A stretch of 64,000 nt of DNA from positions 310,001 through 374,000 of the forward strand of contig NZ_CP025013.1 of NCBI RefSeq assembly GCF_002953715.1. Reading direction: 5' to 3'. The notes under the pieces are model-generated. The model searched no databases. It was not told the origin of the DNA and worked only from the letters and a program-made list of their open reading frames with translations. Within the stretch, counting starts at the first letter, position 1. Each line of letters begins with the position of its first letter. Of the stretch, positions 16,648 through 24,717 are shown one piece after another. The DNA comes from Rhizobium leguminosarum. GTDB lineage: Bacteria; Pseudomonadota; Alphaproteobacteria; Rhizobiales; Rhizobiaceae. The position numbers and the translations under genes were made by a program.

Positions 16648-17019
16648 ATGCCCAAGGAAATGGACGAGCCGAAACAACAGCCCGGAGCGGGATGCCCGAT
16701 CAGAGGCGTGCTCGATCGTATTGGCGATCAATGGAGCCTGCTCACCCTGGAGGCATTGGAAGACGGAAAGAAGCGCTTCAACGAGCTGATGCGCGAGATC
16801 GGGGACATATCGAAACAGATGCTGTCCAAGACGTTGAGGCATCTGGAGCAGGACGGCTTCGTGCGGCGCACCGTCTATCCGCAGGTTCCGCCTCGCGTGG
16901 AATATGAGCTGACGGAACTGGGGCAATCCTTCCTCATTCCCATGAAAACCCTGATCGGATGGGCCGAGCAGAACCAGCAGGCAATCATTAGCGCGCGGCA
17001 ACGACACGAAAACGCCTAG
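16648..17019 (+). CDS. HxlR-family transcriptional regulator
   Basis: A 123-residue winged helix-turn-helix protein of the HxlR/MarR-like type. The family opening is clear: GCPIRGVLDRIGDQWSLLTL with the cysteine used for redox or electrophile sensing in several members. It is followed by KKRFNELMREIGDISKQMLS (recognition helix region), LRHLEQDGFVRRTVYPQVPP and VEYELTELGQSF. The ATG at 16648 follows GGAG closely; an earlier in-frame ATG at 16612 adds nothing conserved. It lies divergent to the secreted SnoaL-like gene and convergent with the MDR oxidoreductase gene. Confidence 0.92.
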   Translation: MPKEMDEPKQQPGAGCPIRGVLDRIGDQWSLLTLEALEDGKKRFNELMREIGDISKQMLSKTLRHLEQDGFVRRTVYPQVPPRVEYELTELGQSFLIPMKTLIGWAEQNQQAIISARQRHENA

Positions 17020-17031
17020 TGGCCGTGTTCG

Positions 17032-18006
17032 TCAGGCCAGCAGAACCTTGCCGCCCGTTCGGAAGGGAAGCGCGGACTGCAGGGCTTGCCGGACATTTTC
17101 TAAAGGAAACACCTCCCGTATCTCGGTCGCGATGACCTTCGAAACGATGTGCGCCGCGACCTCGGAATAGGCCTGTTGGACGTCGCCCATAGCTTCGGAA
17201 TGAACCCATTCCCGCAGGTGAAAATAGGAAAAGGCGATATCGGGATGGGACGCCCAGAATGAATTCGGGATGCTCTGCCCCGAGAGCAGACCGTAATGCA
17301 CGAAGCGTCCGCCCGGCCGCAGCGCACCGGCGAGGGTCGCGGCGCGCGCACCTCCGACGCAATCGAGCACCGCGTCGAGCCCATGCCGGCCGGCGAGCCC
17401 GGCAACCAGATCGCTTTCGCTTTCTTCCCTATCGATGATAACAGCCTCGACCCGGCCGCGCAGGCGCTCAAGTGATCCTTCGCTGCGGACGATCGCCACC
17501 GGCTCCACGCCCGCGGCATTGGCGAGGCCGATCAATATTGCTCCGATCGAAGAGGCGGCGGCATTGATGGCGATACGCATGCCGGGCCTCAGCCCGATCT
17601 TGGCATGCAGCATCAACCAGGCCGTCATCGGATTGACGTAGCTCGTCGCAGCCTCGAAGTCGGTGAGCTCGTCAGGAACACGAAGGCACCAGCCGGGATC
17701 GGTATCCTTGAATTCCTGCCAGCCGCCGGCGCTGCGAACCGGCAGCACGCGTGTTCCCGGGGAAAGCCCATGAACCTCTTCACCGCACTGTTCGACCACG
17801 CCGAACGCTTCGAAGCCGGGAATGAAGGGCAATGTCGTGCGCCCGCTATAGGCTCCCGATATGGTTATGATATCGGACGGATTGATCGCCCGTGCCAGCA
17901 GACGCACCCTCACCTCGTCGCGCCGCAGCGGCGGCAGCGCAGCCTGCTCGAGTTCGACGACATCCTGAGCCGGGCCGAATTTTCGCACGACTGCCTGATA
18001 TTGCAT
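17032..18006 (-). CDS. Zinc-free MDR-family oxidoreductase (2-enoyl thioester reductase-like)
   Basis: A 324-residue medium-chain dehydrogenase/reductase. The N-terminal GroES-like domain has INPSDIITISGAYSGRTTLP and PGFEAFGVVEQ; the Rossmann domain has AINAAASSIGAILIGLAN and DAVLDCVGG. The catalytic and structural zinc ligands of alcohol dehydrogenases are missing, as in quinone and enoyl-thioester reductases. The NPMTAWLM segment is typical of mitochondrial-type 2-enoyl thioester reductases, so NADPH-dependent reduction of an enoyl-CoA or -ACP is the best guess. It is divergent from a thioesterase, acyl-CoA ligase and thiolase, which supports an acyl-thioester role. The start is set at MQYQAVVRKFG; an ATG four codons upstream is possible. 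Confidence 0.85.
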   Translation of the reverse strand: MQYQAVVRKFGPAQDVVELEQAALPPLRRDEVRVRLLARAINPSDIITISGAYSGRTTLPFIPGFEAFGVVEQCGEEVHGLSPGTRVLPVRSAGGWQEFKDTDPGWCLRVPDELTDFEAATSYVNPMTAWLMLHAKIGLRPGMRIAINAAASSIGAILIGLANAAGVEPVAIVRSEGSLERLRGRVEAVIIDREESESDLVAGLAGRHGLDAVLDCVGGARAATLAGALRPGGRFVHYGLLSGQSIPNSFWASHPDIAFSYFHLREWVHSEAMGDVQQAYSEVAAHIVSKVIATEIREVFPLENVRQALQSALPFRTGGKVLLA

Positions 18007-18059
18007 TGCATCCCCCACACACTGCGGTTAGATCACCCCGTCGAATTTTCGGTGATCGA

Positions 18060-18476
18060 ATGAGCGTTGACGACAGGCCTTTAGCATCGTTCCGGGTCTC
18101 GATGCGAGACATCGACATCTATGGTCATGTCCACAATTCCCGTTATCTCGATTATTGCGAGGATGCGGTCGTCGAGTTTCTGCGACAACGGCAAATTCTC
18201 AGCCATTTCCGTCACACCTCCTCCGGCGTCGCCTATCACGTGAAGAAGGCGGAGATCACCTTTCACAGCCCGATCGATCTCGACGATGTCGTCGAGGCGA
18301 AGGTGGACGTGGAGAAAATCGGGCGCACGAGCCTGTCCTTTGCCATAGAACTCTTTCGCCAGCGCGATGGCGCTCATTGCGCATCGGCGCATTTCGTCTG
18401 GGTCTGCGTCGGCCTCACCGACAGCCGCCCGACGCCGATTCCGGAAGCGACCAGAGCCGCTCTGTCTCCAGGCTGA
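18060..18476 (+). CDS. Acyl-CoA thioesterase (4-hydroxybenzoyl-CoA thioesterase-like hotdog)
   Basis: A 138-residue single hotdog-fold protein. The signature helix region DIDIYGHVHNSRYLDYCEDA contains the Asp and HxN pattern of YbgC/4-hydroxybenzoyl-CoA thioesterases. VKKAEITFHSPIDLDDVV and TSLSFAIELFRQRDGAHCA provide the following strands. It hydrolyses acyl-CoA to acid plus CoA; chain preference is unknown. The ATG at 18060 lies 54 nt from the divergent MDR gene start, and the next gene starts about 30 nt after this stop, so it opens a thioesterase-ligase-thiolase operon. Confidence 0.88.
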   Translation: MSVDDRPLASFRVSMRDIDIYGHVHNSRYLDYCEDAVVEFLRQRQILSHFRHTSSGVAYHVKKAEITFHSPIDLDDVVEAKVDVEKIGRTSLSFAIELFRQRDGAHCASAHFVWVCVGLTDSRPTPIPEATRAALSPG

Positions 18477-18505
18477 CGGCCGATCCATTCAACCCGCGGG
18501 TGTCC

Positions 18506-20035
18506 ATGCCGATTCATGCGCAGCTTCTTCGACATGCAACGGAGACACCGGACAAGCCGGCGCTGGTGATCGACGGGCACTCGCTCAGCTATGGCGAGCT
18601 CTATGTGCGCGCCAAGGCAATCTATCGGTTTCTCCAAGATCTCCCTCGCTCGAAGCGCCGCATGCTCGATCTGCCCGGTGTGGAGAAGCTTGCCGCTCTC
18701 AGCCTTGGCAACCATATCGGCTTTGCCGAATATTTTGCGGCGGCCACCGCTTTCCCGAATGCTTGCGCGGTCATCGACCCGATGATGCCGGCGGAAAGGA
18801 TCGAACGCATCATCGAGCGGCTGGCGCCTGATATCTTGATCGCCGACGACAATGCCGGGCCGAGCGCTGAAATTGCCCGGAGACTCGGCATTCCAGTGGT
18901 CGCCGCCGGAGCGGAGGCCTTCGACCTCGCCTCGACGGAAGGTGAAGTCGAGCTGCCGGTCGATGCCGACAAGATCTTTCTGATCGGCTTCACGTCAGGG
19001 ACCACCGCCGAGCCGAAAGCCTATTATCGCTCGCGCGAACAATGGCGCCGCAGCCTCGATCGCGGACGCGTCGTTTTCGAGCTCGAAGACGCGCCGTCGA
19101 CAATGTGCCCGGGAGCCCTCGCGCATGGCCTGGCGCTTTATGCATTGGTCGAAGCTTTCGATGCCGGGGCAACCTTTCATTCAGTCCGGAAATGGGATCC
19201 CGTCGCGGTGGCACGCACGCTCTCCTCCGGGCAAGTCGAACGGCTGGTTGCCGTGCCCACCCATATAGCCGGAATTGCAAGGGCCTGGGCAGGCGAACCC
19301 GCTCTGACCTCCCTGCTCGACGTTCTGACCGCCGGCGCAAAGCTCGACAGGAACGGGGTCGAGTCCATGCGCCGACTGTTTCCGAATGCCCGTATCCGCG
19401 AATACTACGGCGCGTCCGAGCTGGGTTTCATGACGGTCTCGACCCTTGTCGGCGGCGAGATCGATTTTCCGATCGACCGGGTGGGACAAGCCTATCCCGG
19501 CGTGGCAATCTCCATTCGCGATCCCGATGAAAACGATGTCGGGACCGATGTGCCGGGAACTATATTCATCGACAGCGACCTGATCGCGGATGGATATCTC
19601 TGGGGCGATGACGGTCAGGCGTTCCGGGTCACAGAAGCTGGAGCGACGGTCGGAGATCTCGGCGAACTCGATGCCAATGGCATGCTGCGGGTGATCGGTA
19701 GGGCGGGCGGCATGATGATATCAGGCGGCAACAACGTTTATCCCGCCGAAGTCGAGAGTGCGCTCAAGGCCTGCCCCGGGGTAGAGGATGCCGTTGTCTT
19801 CGGGCTGCCGGACGCCTATTTCGGTCAGCGGATCGTCGCCGTCGTCTCGGGAGAGACGATGGACCCGAAAATCCTGGCCGGTCATTGCGCGCAGATGCTT
19901 GGGAAGTACAAGATCCCCAAGCAATTCTACCATATAAAGTCCTGGCCGATGACGAGCAGCGGGAAGATCTCGAGGGGGCAAGTGGAGCGGGCCGTGGTTT
20001 CTGGAGACGATCTTGTCCTACGCCTTTCAGCCTGA
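18506..20035 (+). CDS. AMP-dependent acyl-CoA synthetase/ligase
   Basis: A 509-residue ANL-superfamily enzyme that activates a carboxylic acid to acyl-AMP and then to a thioester. The P-loop-like motif reads FTSGTTAEPKAYYRS, with Ala replacing the usual Gly after TT. REYYGASELGFM is the A5 motif, LGELDANGMLRVIGRAGGMM contains the A7/A8 hinge, and the late lysine is in SSGKISRG. The ATG at 18506 starts the conserved region. The 3' end overlaps the thiolase start by 23 nt. With thioesterase and thiolase in one operon and an enoyl reductase opposite, it probably feeds a short dedicated acyl-CoA pathway; the acid is unknown. Confidence 0.9.
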   Translation: MPIHAQLLRHATETPDKPALVIDGHSLSYGELYVRAKAIYRFLQDLPRSKRRMLDLPGVEKLAALSLGNHIGFAEYFAAATAFPNACAVIDPMMPAERIERIIERLAPDILIADDNAGPSAEIARRLGIPVVAAGAEAFDLASTEGEVELPVDADKIFLIGFTSGTTAEPKAYYRSREQWRRSLDRGRVVFELEDAPSTMCPGALAHGLALYALVEAFDAGATFHSVRKWDPVAVARTLSSGQVERLVAVPTHIAGIARAWAGEPALTSLLDVLTAGAKLDRNGVESMRRLFPNARIREYYGASELGFMTVSTLVGGEIDFPIDRVGQAYPGVAISIRDPDENDVGTDVPGTIFIDSDLIADGYLWGDDGQAFRVTEAGATVGDLGELDANGMLRVIGRAGGMMISGGNNVYPAEVESALKACPGVEDAVVFGLPDAYFGQRIVAVVSGETMDPKILAGHCAQMLGKYKIPKQFYHIKSWPMTSSGKISRGQVERAVVSGDDLVLRLSA

Positions 20036-21215
20036 CGAGGATTGGCAGCCAGTCGTGGTTGCAGCCTACCGGTCGCCGATCGGCCGGGCTTTCGGGTCGC
20101 TTGCGACTGTCGCGGCGGAAGACCTGCTTGTGCCGATCATTCATCGGATCCTTTCGGAAACCGGAATTGCACCCGACACCATAGACGACGTTCTGGTGGG
20201 TAACGCCGCAGGCGGCGGCGGAAACATCGCGCGGCTGGCAGCCCTCACCGCAGGTCTGCCCATGGCGGTTCCGGGCGTGACCATCGATCGGCAATGCGGT
20301 TCGGGCCTGGAAGCGATCATCACGGCAGCCCGGCTGATCCAGGCGAAAGCCGGTTCGTGCTTTCTGGCCGGCGGCGTGGAGAGCGTCAGCACCGCGCCAT
20401 GGCGCGTCGAAAGACCAAAGGCGAATGGGATGCCGCCGCGATTTTACGGGCGCGCCCGGTTTTCTCCTGAAACGATCGGCGATCCGGAAATGGGAATTGC
20501 CGCCGAAAACGTTGCGCGTCAATTCGGCATATTGCGCCAGAGACAGGATGAATTCGCCCTGCGCAGCCACCGGCTCGCCGTGCAGGCGGCCGAGGCGGGC
20601 ATCTTTCGGCCCGAGACTGTCGAAATTTCCACCGGCCGTGGTCTGGTCGAACGGGACGAGTGCCCACGCGTCTCCACATCTCTTGAGGCTCTCGCAAACC
20701 TCCGGCCGGTTTTCATGGCCGATGGTTCGGTGACAGCAGGCAATGCCTGCCCGCTGAACGACGGCGCCTGCCTGGTGCTTGTCATGAGCCGCGCAATGGC
20801 GAGAAGCATGGGCATCGAAAAGGGTCTTGCCTTCATCGACAGCGCCGCTGCCGGTGTGGATCCCAATCTGCTCGGCATCGGGCCGGTCGCTTCGACCAGG
20901 AAGCTGCTGCAGCGTCAACCCGGGCTCTCGCTTTCCGACATCAATGCCATCGAATTCAACGAGGCCTTCGCGGCCCAGGTTCTGGCATCGCTGGATCAGC
21001 TCGAGATCCCTGCCGACACGATCAACAGGAACGGCGGAGCAATTGCCTTGGGCCATCCGTTCGGCGCCTCCGGCGCAATCCTCGTTACCCGACTATACAG
21101 CCAGCTGATCCGCGACCTCAGCGGATGGGCGCCGGGCACGACCGGCCTGGCGATGATCGGTATCGGCGGAGGCATCGGGCTGACTGCCATGTTCGAGGCT
21201 ACCCAGCTTTCCTGA
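20013..21215 (+). CDS. Thiolase-family acyl-CoA acyltransferase lacking the second catalytic cysteine
   Basis: A 400-residue thiolase-fold protein from a TTG start at 20013 (GGAGA just upstream), overlapping the ligase gene. The nucleophilic cysteine is present in IDRQCGSGLEAI, the catalytic His in GGAIALGHPFGASGA, and the oxyanion-hole NEAF motif in EFNEAFAA. The C-terminal CxGG motif, normally Cys-Ile-Gly-Gly-Gly, reads GIGGGIG here, so the general acid/base cysteine is replaced by glycine. It may be an unusual condensing enzyme, an acyl-transfer enzyme without Claisen chemistry, or use a cysteine from elsewhere as SCP2-type thiolases do. Operon context supports an acyl-CoA substrate. Confidence 0.88.
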   Translation: MSYAFQPDEDWQPVVVAAYRSPIGRAFGSLATVAAEDLLVPIIHRILSETGIAPDTIDDVLVGNAAGGGGNIARLAALTAGLPMAVPGVTIDRQCGSGLEAIITAARLIQAKAGSCFLAGGVESVSTAPWRVERPKANGMPPRFYGRARFSPETIGDPEMGIAAENVARQFGILRQRQDEFALRSHRLAVQAAEAGIFRPETVEISTGRGLVERDECPRVSTSLEALANLRPVFMADGSVTAGNACPLNDGACLVLVMSRAMARSMGIEKGLAFIDSAAAGVDPNLLGIGPVASTRKLLQRQPGLSLSDINAIEFNEAFAAQVLASLDQLEIPADTINRNGGAIALGHPFGASGAILVTRLYSQLIRDLSGWAPGTTGLAMIGIGGGIGLTAMFEATQLS

Positions 21216-21235
21216 TCCGCCGAAGGCGCAGACAG

Positions 21236-21694
21236 TCAGGCGGCGGCGCGTTTGTGATCTGCCGGATGCTGAAGCCGAAAGCCGATCGCCAGCCTGTTCC
21301 ACGCGTTGATCATCGCAACACCGATCGAAAGGGCCACGAGCTCGTCATCCGAGAAGTTGGCGTGCGCCTCTTCATAAACATCATCCGGCGCATGGCTTTT
21401 CGCGATCTGAGTGAGAGCCTCGGCCCAGGCGAGTGCGGCCCGCTCCCGAGTGGTGAAGAGCTGCGACTCCCGCCACGCGTTCAGAAGCAGCAGCCGGTCA
21501 TCCGTTTCGCCGAGCTTCAGCGCGTCCTGGCGGTGCATGTGCAGGCAGTGAGCGCATCCATTCATCTGGGAAACGCGCACTTTGACGAGTTCGAGTAGCT
21601 TCGGATCGAAGCTTTTGGCAATCCAGCCTTCAACGGCCACGAGGCCGTCGATGCCGCTGTTCTTATGGGCCATGAAATTCAGACGCTTGATCAT
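21236..21694 (-). CDS. Carboxymuconolactone decarboxylase/AhpD-like protein
   Basis: A 152-residue all-helical protein of the CMD/AhpD superfamily. The redox motif is visible as MNGCAHCLHMHRQDAL, the CxxC-x(2)-H arrangement used by alkylhydroperoxidase D. ERAALAWAEALTQIA and DDELVALSIGVAMINAWNR are the other family blocks. It is probably a peroxide or disulfide-linked antioxidant protein in the cytoplasm. The ATG at 21694 has GGAGA five bases upstream. It is divergent from an NmrA-like protein and a secreted cupin, a trio often found together in proteobacteria, which suggests co-regulation. Confidence 0.9.
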   Translation of the reverse strand: MIKRLNFMAHKNSGIDGLVAVEGWIAKSFDPKLLELVKVRVSQMNGCAHCLHMHRQDALKLGETDDRLLLLNAWRESQLFTTRERAALAWAEALTQIAKSHAPDDVYEEAHANFSDDELVALSIGVAMINAWNRLAIGFRLQHPADHKRAAA

Positions 21695-22089
21695 TCTTAT
21701 CTCCATCGTGAGAGGATTGATGACGCAAGCCTCGGCTTGCAGGCCAGTGAATACGCCTCGCCTTCCGGGTCGACTATCTGCCCCAACGGTACATCAGGCC
21801 GATGCCTGTCGACGTGATGTTCCGCCATTTCGGCCGACTGCCTCGACCGCAGAGCCAGCTGGCCTACTACGTTCGCATAGGGTGACAGCGACCGAGGAAG
21901 AATAGTTTGGGGCCGCGATCCGGCGCATCCTCCTGCCCATCGGTTACATCGGCCGCACCGGCGACGGTCCCGATGAAGTCGCTTCGCTCATCGAGGACGG
22001 TGGGCATGCCGAGCAGTTGCCTGCTCGCTTTCAAGTCAACAACGGCAAGTCACCAGAGGACATCCTCGTAAAGGACAAGGAGACTACCC
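21695..22089. other. Intergenic region between divergent AhpD-like and NmrA-like genes
   Basis: This 395-nt stretch should contain the promoters of both flanking genes. Short open frames (for example one coding YIGRTGDGPDEVASLIEDG near 21945-22000) have no start or ribosome-binding site that I can defend and no family I recognise. Its high GC and coding-like composition suggest eroded coding sequence, but this cannot be confirmed by reading alone. Confidence 0.4.
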
Positions 22090-22854
22090 ATGAAAATCGT
22101 CGTTATCGGCGGCACCGGCCTCATCGGCTCAAAGACCGTGGAAAGATTGCGCAACAAGGGGCACGAGGTGTTGGCGGCTTCGCCGAACTCGGGTGTGGAC
22201 ACGATCACCGGCAAAGGCCTGGCGGAAGCGCTCGCCGGGGCACAGGTGGTTCTCGATCTCGCAAACTCGCCCTCGTTCGAGGACAAGGCCGTCCTGGAAT
22301 TCTTCCAGACGTCGGGCCGCAATCTGCTCAAGGCAGGGGCTGCCGCCGGCGTCAAGCATCACATCGCTCTGTCGATCGTCGGCATGGAGCGGCTGCAGGG
22401 CAGCGGCTACATGCGCGCCAAGATGGCCCAGGAAGAGCTGATCAAGAGCTCCGGCATACCCTACACCATCGTGCACTCCACCCAGTTCCATGAATTCATG
22501 GCTGGCATCGCCCAGTCGGGTACCGTCGGCCAGACCGTGCATCTGTCGCCTGCCTACGTGCAGCCGATCGCCTCGGACGACGTCGCCGACGTCATGGCCG
22601 AGGTGGCGCTCGGCAAGCCTGTGAACGGCACGATCGAGATCGGCGGGCCGGAGAAAGTCCGCCTCACCGAAATCGTGACTCGTCTCTTCAAGGCGACGAA
22701 CGATCCGCGGCAAGTGGTGGCGGATCCGCACGCCCGCTATTTCGGCGTGGAGCTCGAGGATAATTCGCTCGTGACCGGCGCCAAGGCGCGGCTTGGCCAG
22801 ATCCGCTTCGACGATTGGCTGAGCCGGCAGCCGCCTCAGAAAAAGAGCGCCTGA
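22090..22854 (+). CDS. NAD(P)-binding NmrA-like SDR protein
   Basis: A 254-residue atypical short-chain dehydrogenase. It opens with the Rossmann signature VVIGGTGLIGSKTVERL, then ALAGAQVVLDLANSPSFED and a YMRAKMAQEELIKSSGIPYT segment. The active-site Tyr-x3-Lys is only partly preserved (Tyr-Met-Arg-Ala-Lys). NmrA/HSCARG-type proteins bind NAD(P) and may sense redox state rather than catalyse. AAGGAGA lies 6 nt before the ATG. It is followed 43 nt later by a secreted cupin in the same direction, likely one operon. Confidence 0.9.
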   Translation: MKIVVIGGTGLIGSKTVERLRNKGHEVLAASPNSGVDTITGKGLAEALAGAQVVLDLANSPSFEDKAVLEFFQTSGRNLLKAGAAAGVKHHIALSIVGMERLQGSGYMRAKMAQEELIKSSGIPYTIVHSTQFHEFMAGIAQSGTVGQTVHLSPAYVQPIASDDVADVMAEVALGKPVNGTIEIGGPEKVRLTEIVTRLFKATNDPRQVVADPHARYFGVELEDNSLVTGAKARLGQIRFDDWLSRQPPQKKSA

Positions 22855-22897
22855 TACCGGGCGCCCGACCCATTCCCATCAACGCAGGAGACCAGAC

Positions 22898-23311
22898 ATG
22901 CTCAGAAAAATCATCTCGGCGGCGGCGCTCGCCATTGTCCTTGCCGCCGGCACTCAGGCTCACGCCGCGGGCGGCGACGCGAAAGTAAGCGTCGTTTTCG
23001 ACCAGAAGCTTCCGAATGTTCCCGGCAAGAGCATGCGGGGGGTGCTCGTCGAATATGCGCCGGGCGGCTCCTCGCCCGGTCATACGCACCCGGCTTCGGC
23101 CTTCATCTATGCCACTGTCCTCGAAGGGGCGATCACCAGCAAGGTGAATGACGGGCCGGAGAAGATCTACAAGGCCGGCGAAAGCTTTCCCGAATTTCCT
23201 GGCGATCATCACAGCGTCAGCAAAAACGCCAGCAAGACAAAGCGGGCGCGCCTGCTTGCGGTGTTCGTGCTGGATACCGACGAGACGGAACTGACGATCG
23301 ACGACAAGTGA
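22898..23311 (+). CDS. Secreted cupin-domain protein
   Basis: A 137-residue protein with a signal peptide (about residues 1-24, AQAHAAG) and one cupin barrel. The metal-binding cupin motif 1 reads SPGHTHPASAFIYATVLEGA, and motif 2 lies near FPEFPGDHHSVSKNAS, with His residues positioned as ligands. Cupins of this small periplasmic type may be dioxygenases, isomerases or non-enzymatic binders; none can be chosen from sequence. It forms a likely operon with the NmrA-like gene. Confidence 0.88.
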   Translation: MLRKIISAAALAIVLAAGTQAHAAGGDAKVSVVFDQKLPNVPGKSMRGVLVEYAPGGSSPGHTHPASAFIYATVLEGAITSKVNDGPEKIYKAGESFPEFPGDHHSVSKNASKTKRARLLAVFVLDTDETELTIDDK

Positions 23312-23360
23312 CGCCATGCTCGATGCCCGGCGACGCCGGGCATCGATTTCCCGCCGTGTT

Positions 23361-24644
23361 TCAGGCCGCCTGCAGCGCAAGTTCCAGGTCGGCGATCAGA
23401 TCGTCCGGATGCTCGATGCCGATCGAAAGGCGGATGGTCGATTCCAGAACGCCGATGCGCTGGCGGACATCGGCGGGCACGCCGGAATGCGTCATCGTGG
23501 CCGGATGGCTCGCAAGCGATTCCGTGCCGCCGAGGCTGACTGCGAGCTTGAAGATCTGCAGCGCATTCAGGAATTTGAACGAGGCGGGCTGGCCGCCGCG
23601 GATGTCGAAAGAGAAGGTGGAGCCGGCACCGGTGCATTGCGCGACGAAGGTCCGGCCGGCCGGCGATTCCGGATCGTGGTAGGGCAGGTAGTGAACCTTC
23701 TCGACTTTCGGGTGATCGCGCAGATAGTCGGCGACGGCACGCGCGTTGCTGTTTGCCCGCTCCATGCGCAGTTGCAGCGTTTCCAGCGAACGGCCGAGCA
23801 TCCAGCAGGAATGTGGATCGAGCTGGGTGCCGATCGCGCCGCGCAGGGCCTTGATCTGCTTGATCACCGCCTTTCGACCGAGAACGGCGCCGGCGATCAG
23901 ATCCGAATGACCACCGACATATTTCGTCAGCGAATAGAGCGAGATATCGGCGCCGTGCTCGATCGGCCGCTGGAAGACTGGTCCGAGCAGGGTGTTGTCG
24001 CAGACGATGATCGGCATATGGCCCTGTCTTGCACCAATCATGTCGGCCACGCGTCGGATCATTGCGACATCGACCAGACTGTTGGTGGGATTGGCAGGCG
24101 TCTCGATCAGGATGACGGAGACGCGGCCCTTGGCCATCGCCTCTTCTGCCGCCTTTTGCACCGATCCTTCGCTGACGCCGTCGGCAAATCCAATGGCGGC
24201 GACGCCGAAGTTCAGAAAAGTCTTTGCCAGCAACGTTTCGGTTCCCCCGTAGAGCGGCTGCGAATGCAGGATCGCATCCCCCGGCCGGACGAAGGCGAAC
24301 AGAGTGGTGGCGATCGCCGCCATGCCGGATGAAAACAGCACGCCGCTTTCCGTCCGTTCGTAGACGGCGAGCCTATCTTCGACGATCTCGCTGTTTGGAT
24401 GGTTGAATCGCGAGTAGACGAGGCCTGCCCCCTTCCCCTCGGGCGGCTCGCGACGGCCCGACACGTAATCGAAGAAGTCGCGTCCATCCTCGGCTGTCTT
24501 GAACACGAAAGTGGAGGTGAGAAAAACCGGTGGCTTGACCGCCCCTTCCGAAAGTTCGGGATCGTAGCCGTAGTTCAGCATCTGCGTCTCGGGATGCAGC
24601 GCATGATTGCCGATATGAGTTTTGGAAGGATGCGGGGCGGTCAT
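23361..24644 (-). CDS. PLP-dependent Cys/Met-metabolism enzyme (cystathionine gamma-synthase / methionine gamma-lyase family)
   Basis: A 427-residue cytoplasmic PLP enzyme of fold type I. The PLP-binding lysine is in YSLTKYVGGHSDLIAGAV; FSSGMAAIATTLFAF and VILIETPANPTNSLVDVAMI are the usual phosphate and pyridine-binding segments, and SLGGTESLASHPATMTHS is the substrate-carboxylate region. Members catalyse gamma-replacement or gamma-elimination on homoserine esters, cystathionine or methionine; sequence alone does not separate them. The start is at one of two consecutive ATGs (24647 or 24644), with AGGAG at proper spacing for the second. No operon partner is visible. Confidence 0.9.
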   Translation of the reverse strand: MTAPHPSKTHIGNHALHPETQMLNYGYDPELSEGAVKPPVFLTSTFVFKTAEDGRDFFDYVSGRREPPEGKGAGLVYSRFNHPNSEIVEDRLAVYERTESGVLFSSGMAAIATTLFAFVRPGDAILHSQPLYGGTETLLAKTFLNFGVAAIGFADGVSEGSVQKAAEEAMAKGRVSVILIETPANPTNSLVDVAMIRRVADMIGARQGHMPIIVCDNTLLGPVFQRPIEHGADISLYSLTKYVGGHSDLIAGAVLGRKAVIKQIKALRGAIGTQLDPHSCWMLGRSLETLQLRMERANSNARAVADYLRDHPKVEKVHYLPYHDPESPAGRTFVAQCTGAGSTFSFDIRGGQPASFKFLNALQIFKLAVSLGGTESLASHPATMTHSGVPADVRQRIGVLESTIRLSIGIEHPDDLIADLELALQAA

Positions 24645-24717
24645 CATCGTCTCCTGTGTCGGGACTGCAGAAATGCCAGAATACATCAAAACCATATGAG
24701 GGGAGCAATCATCGCGG

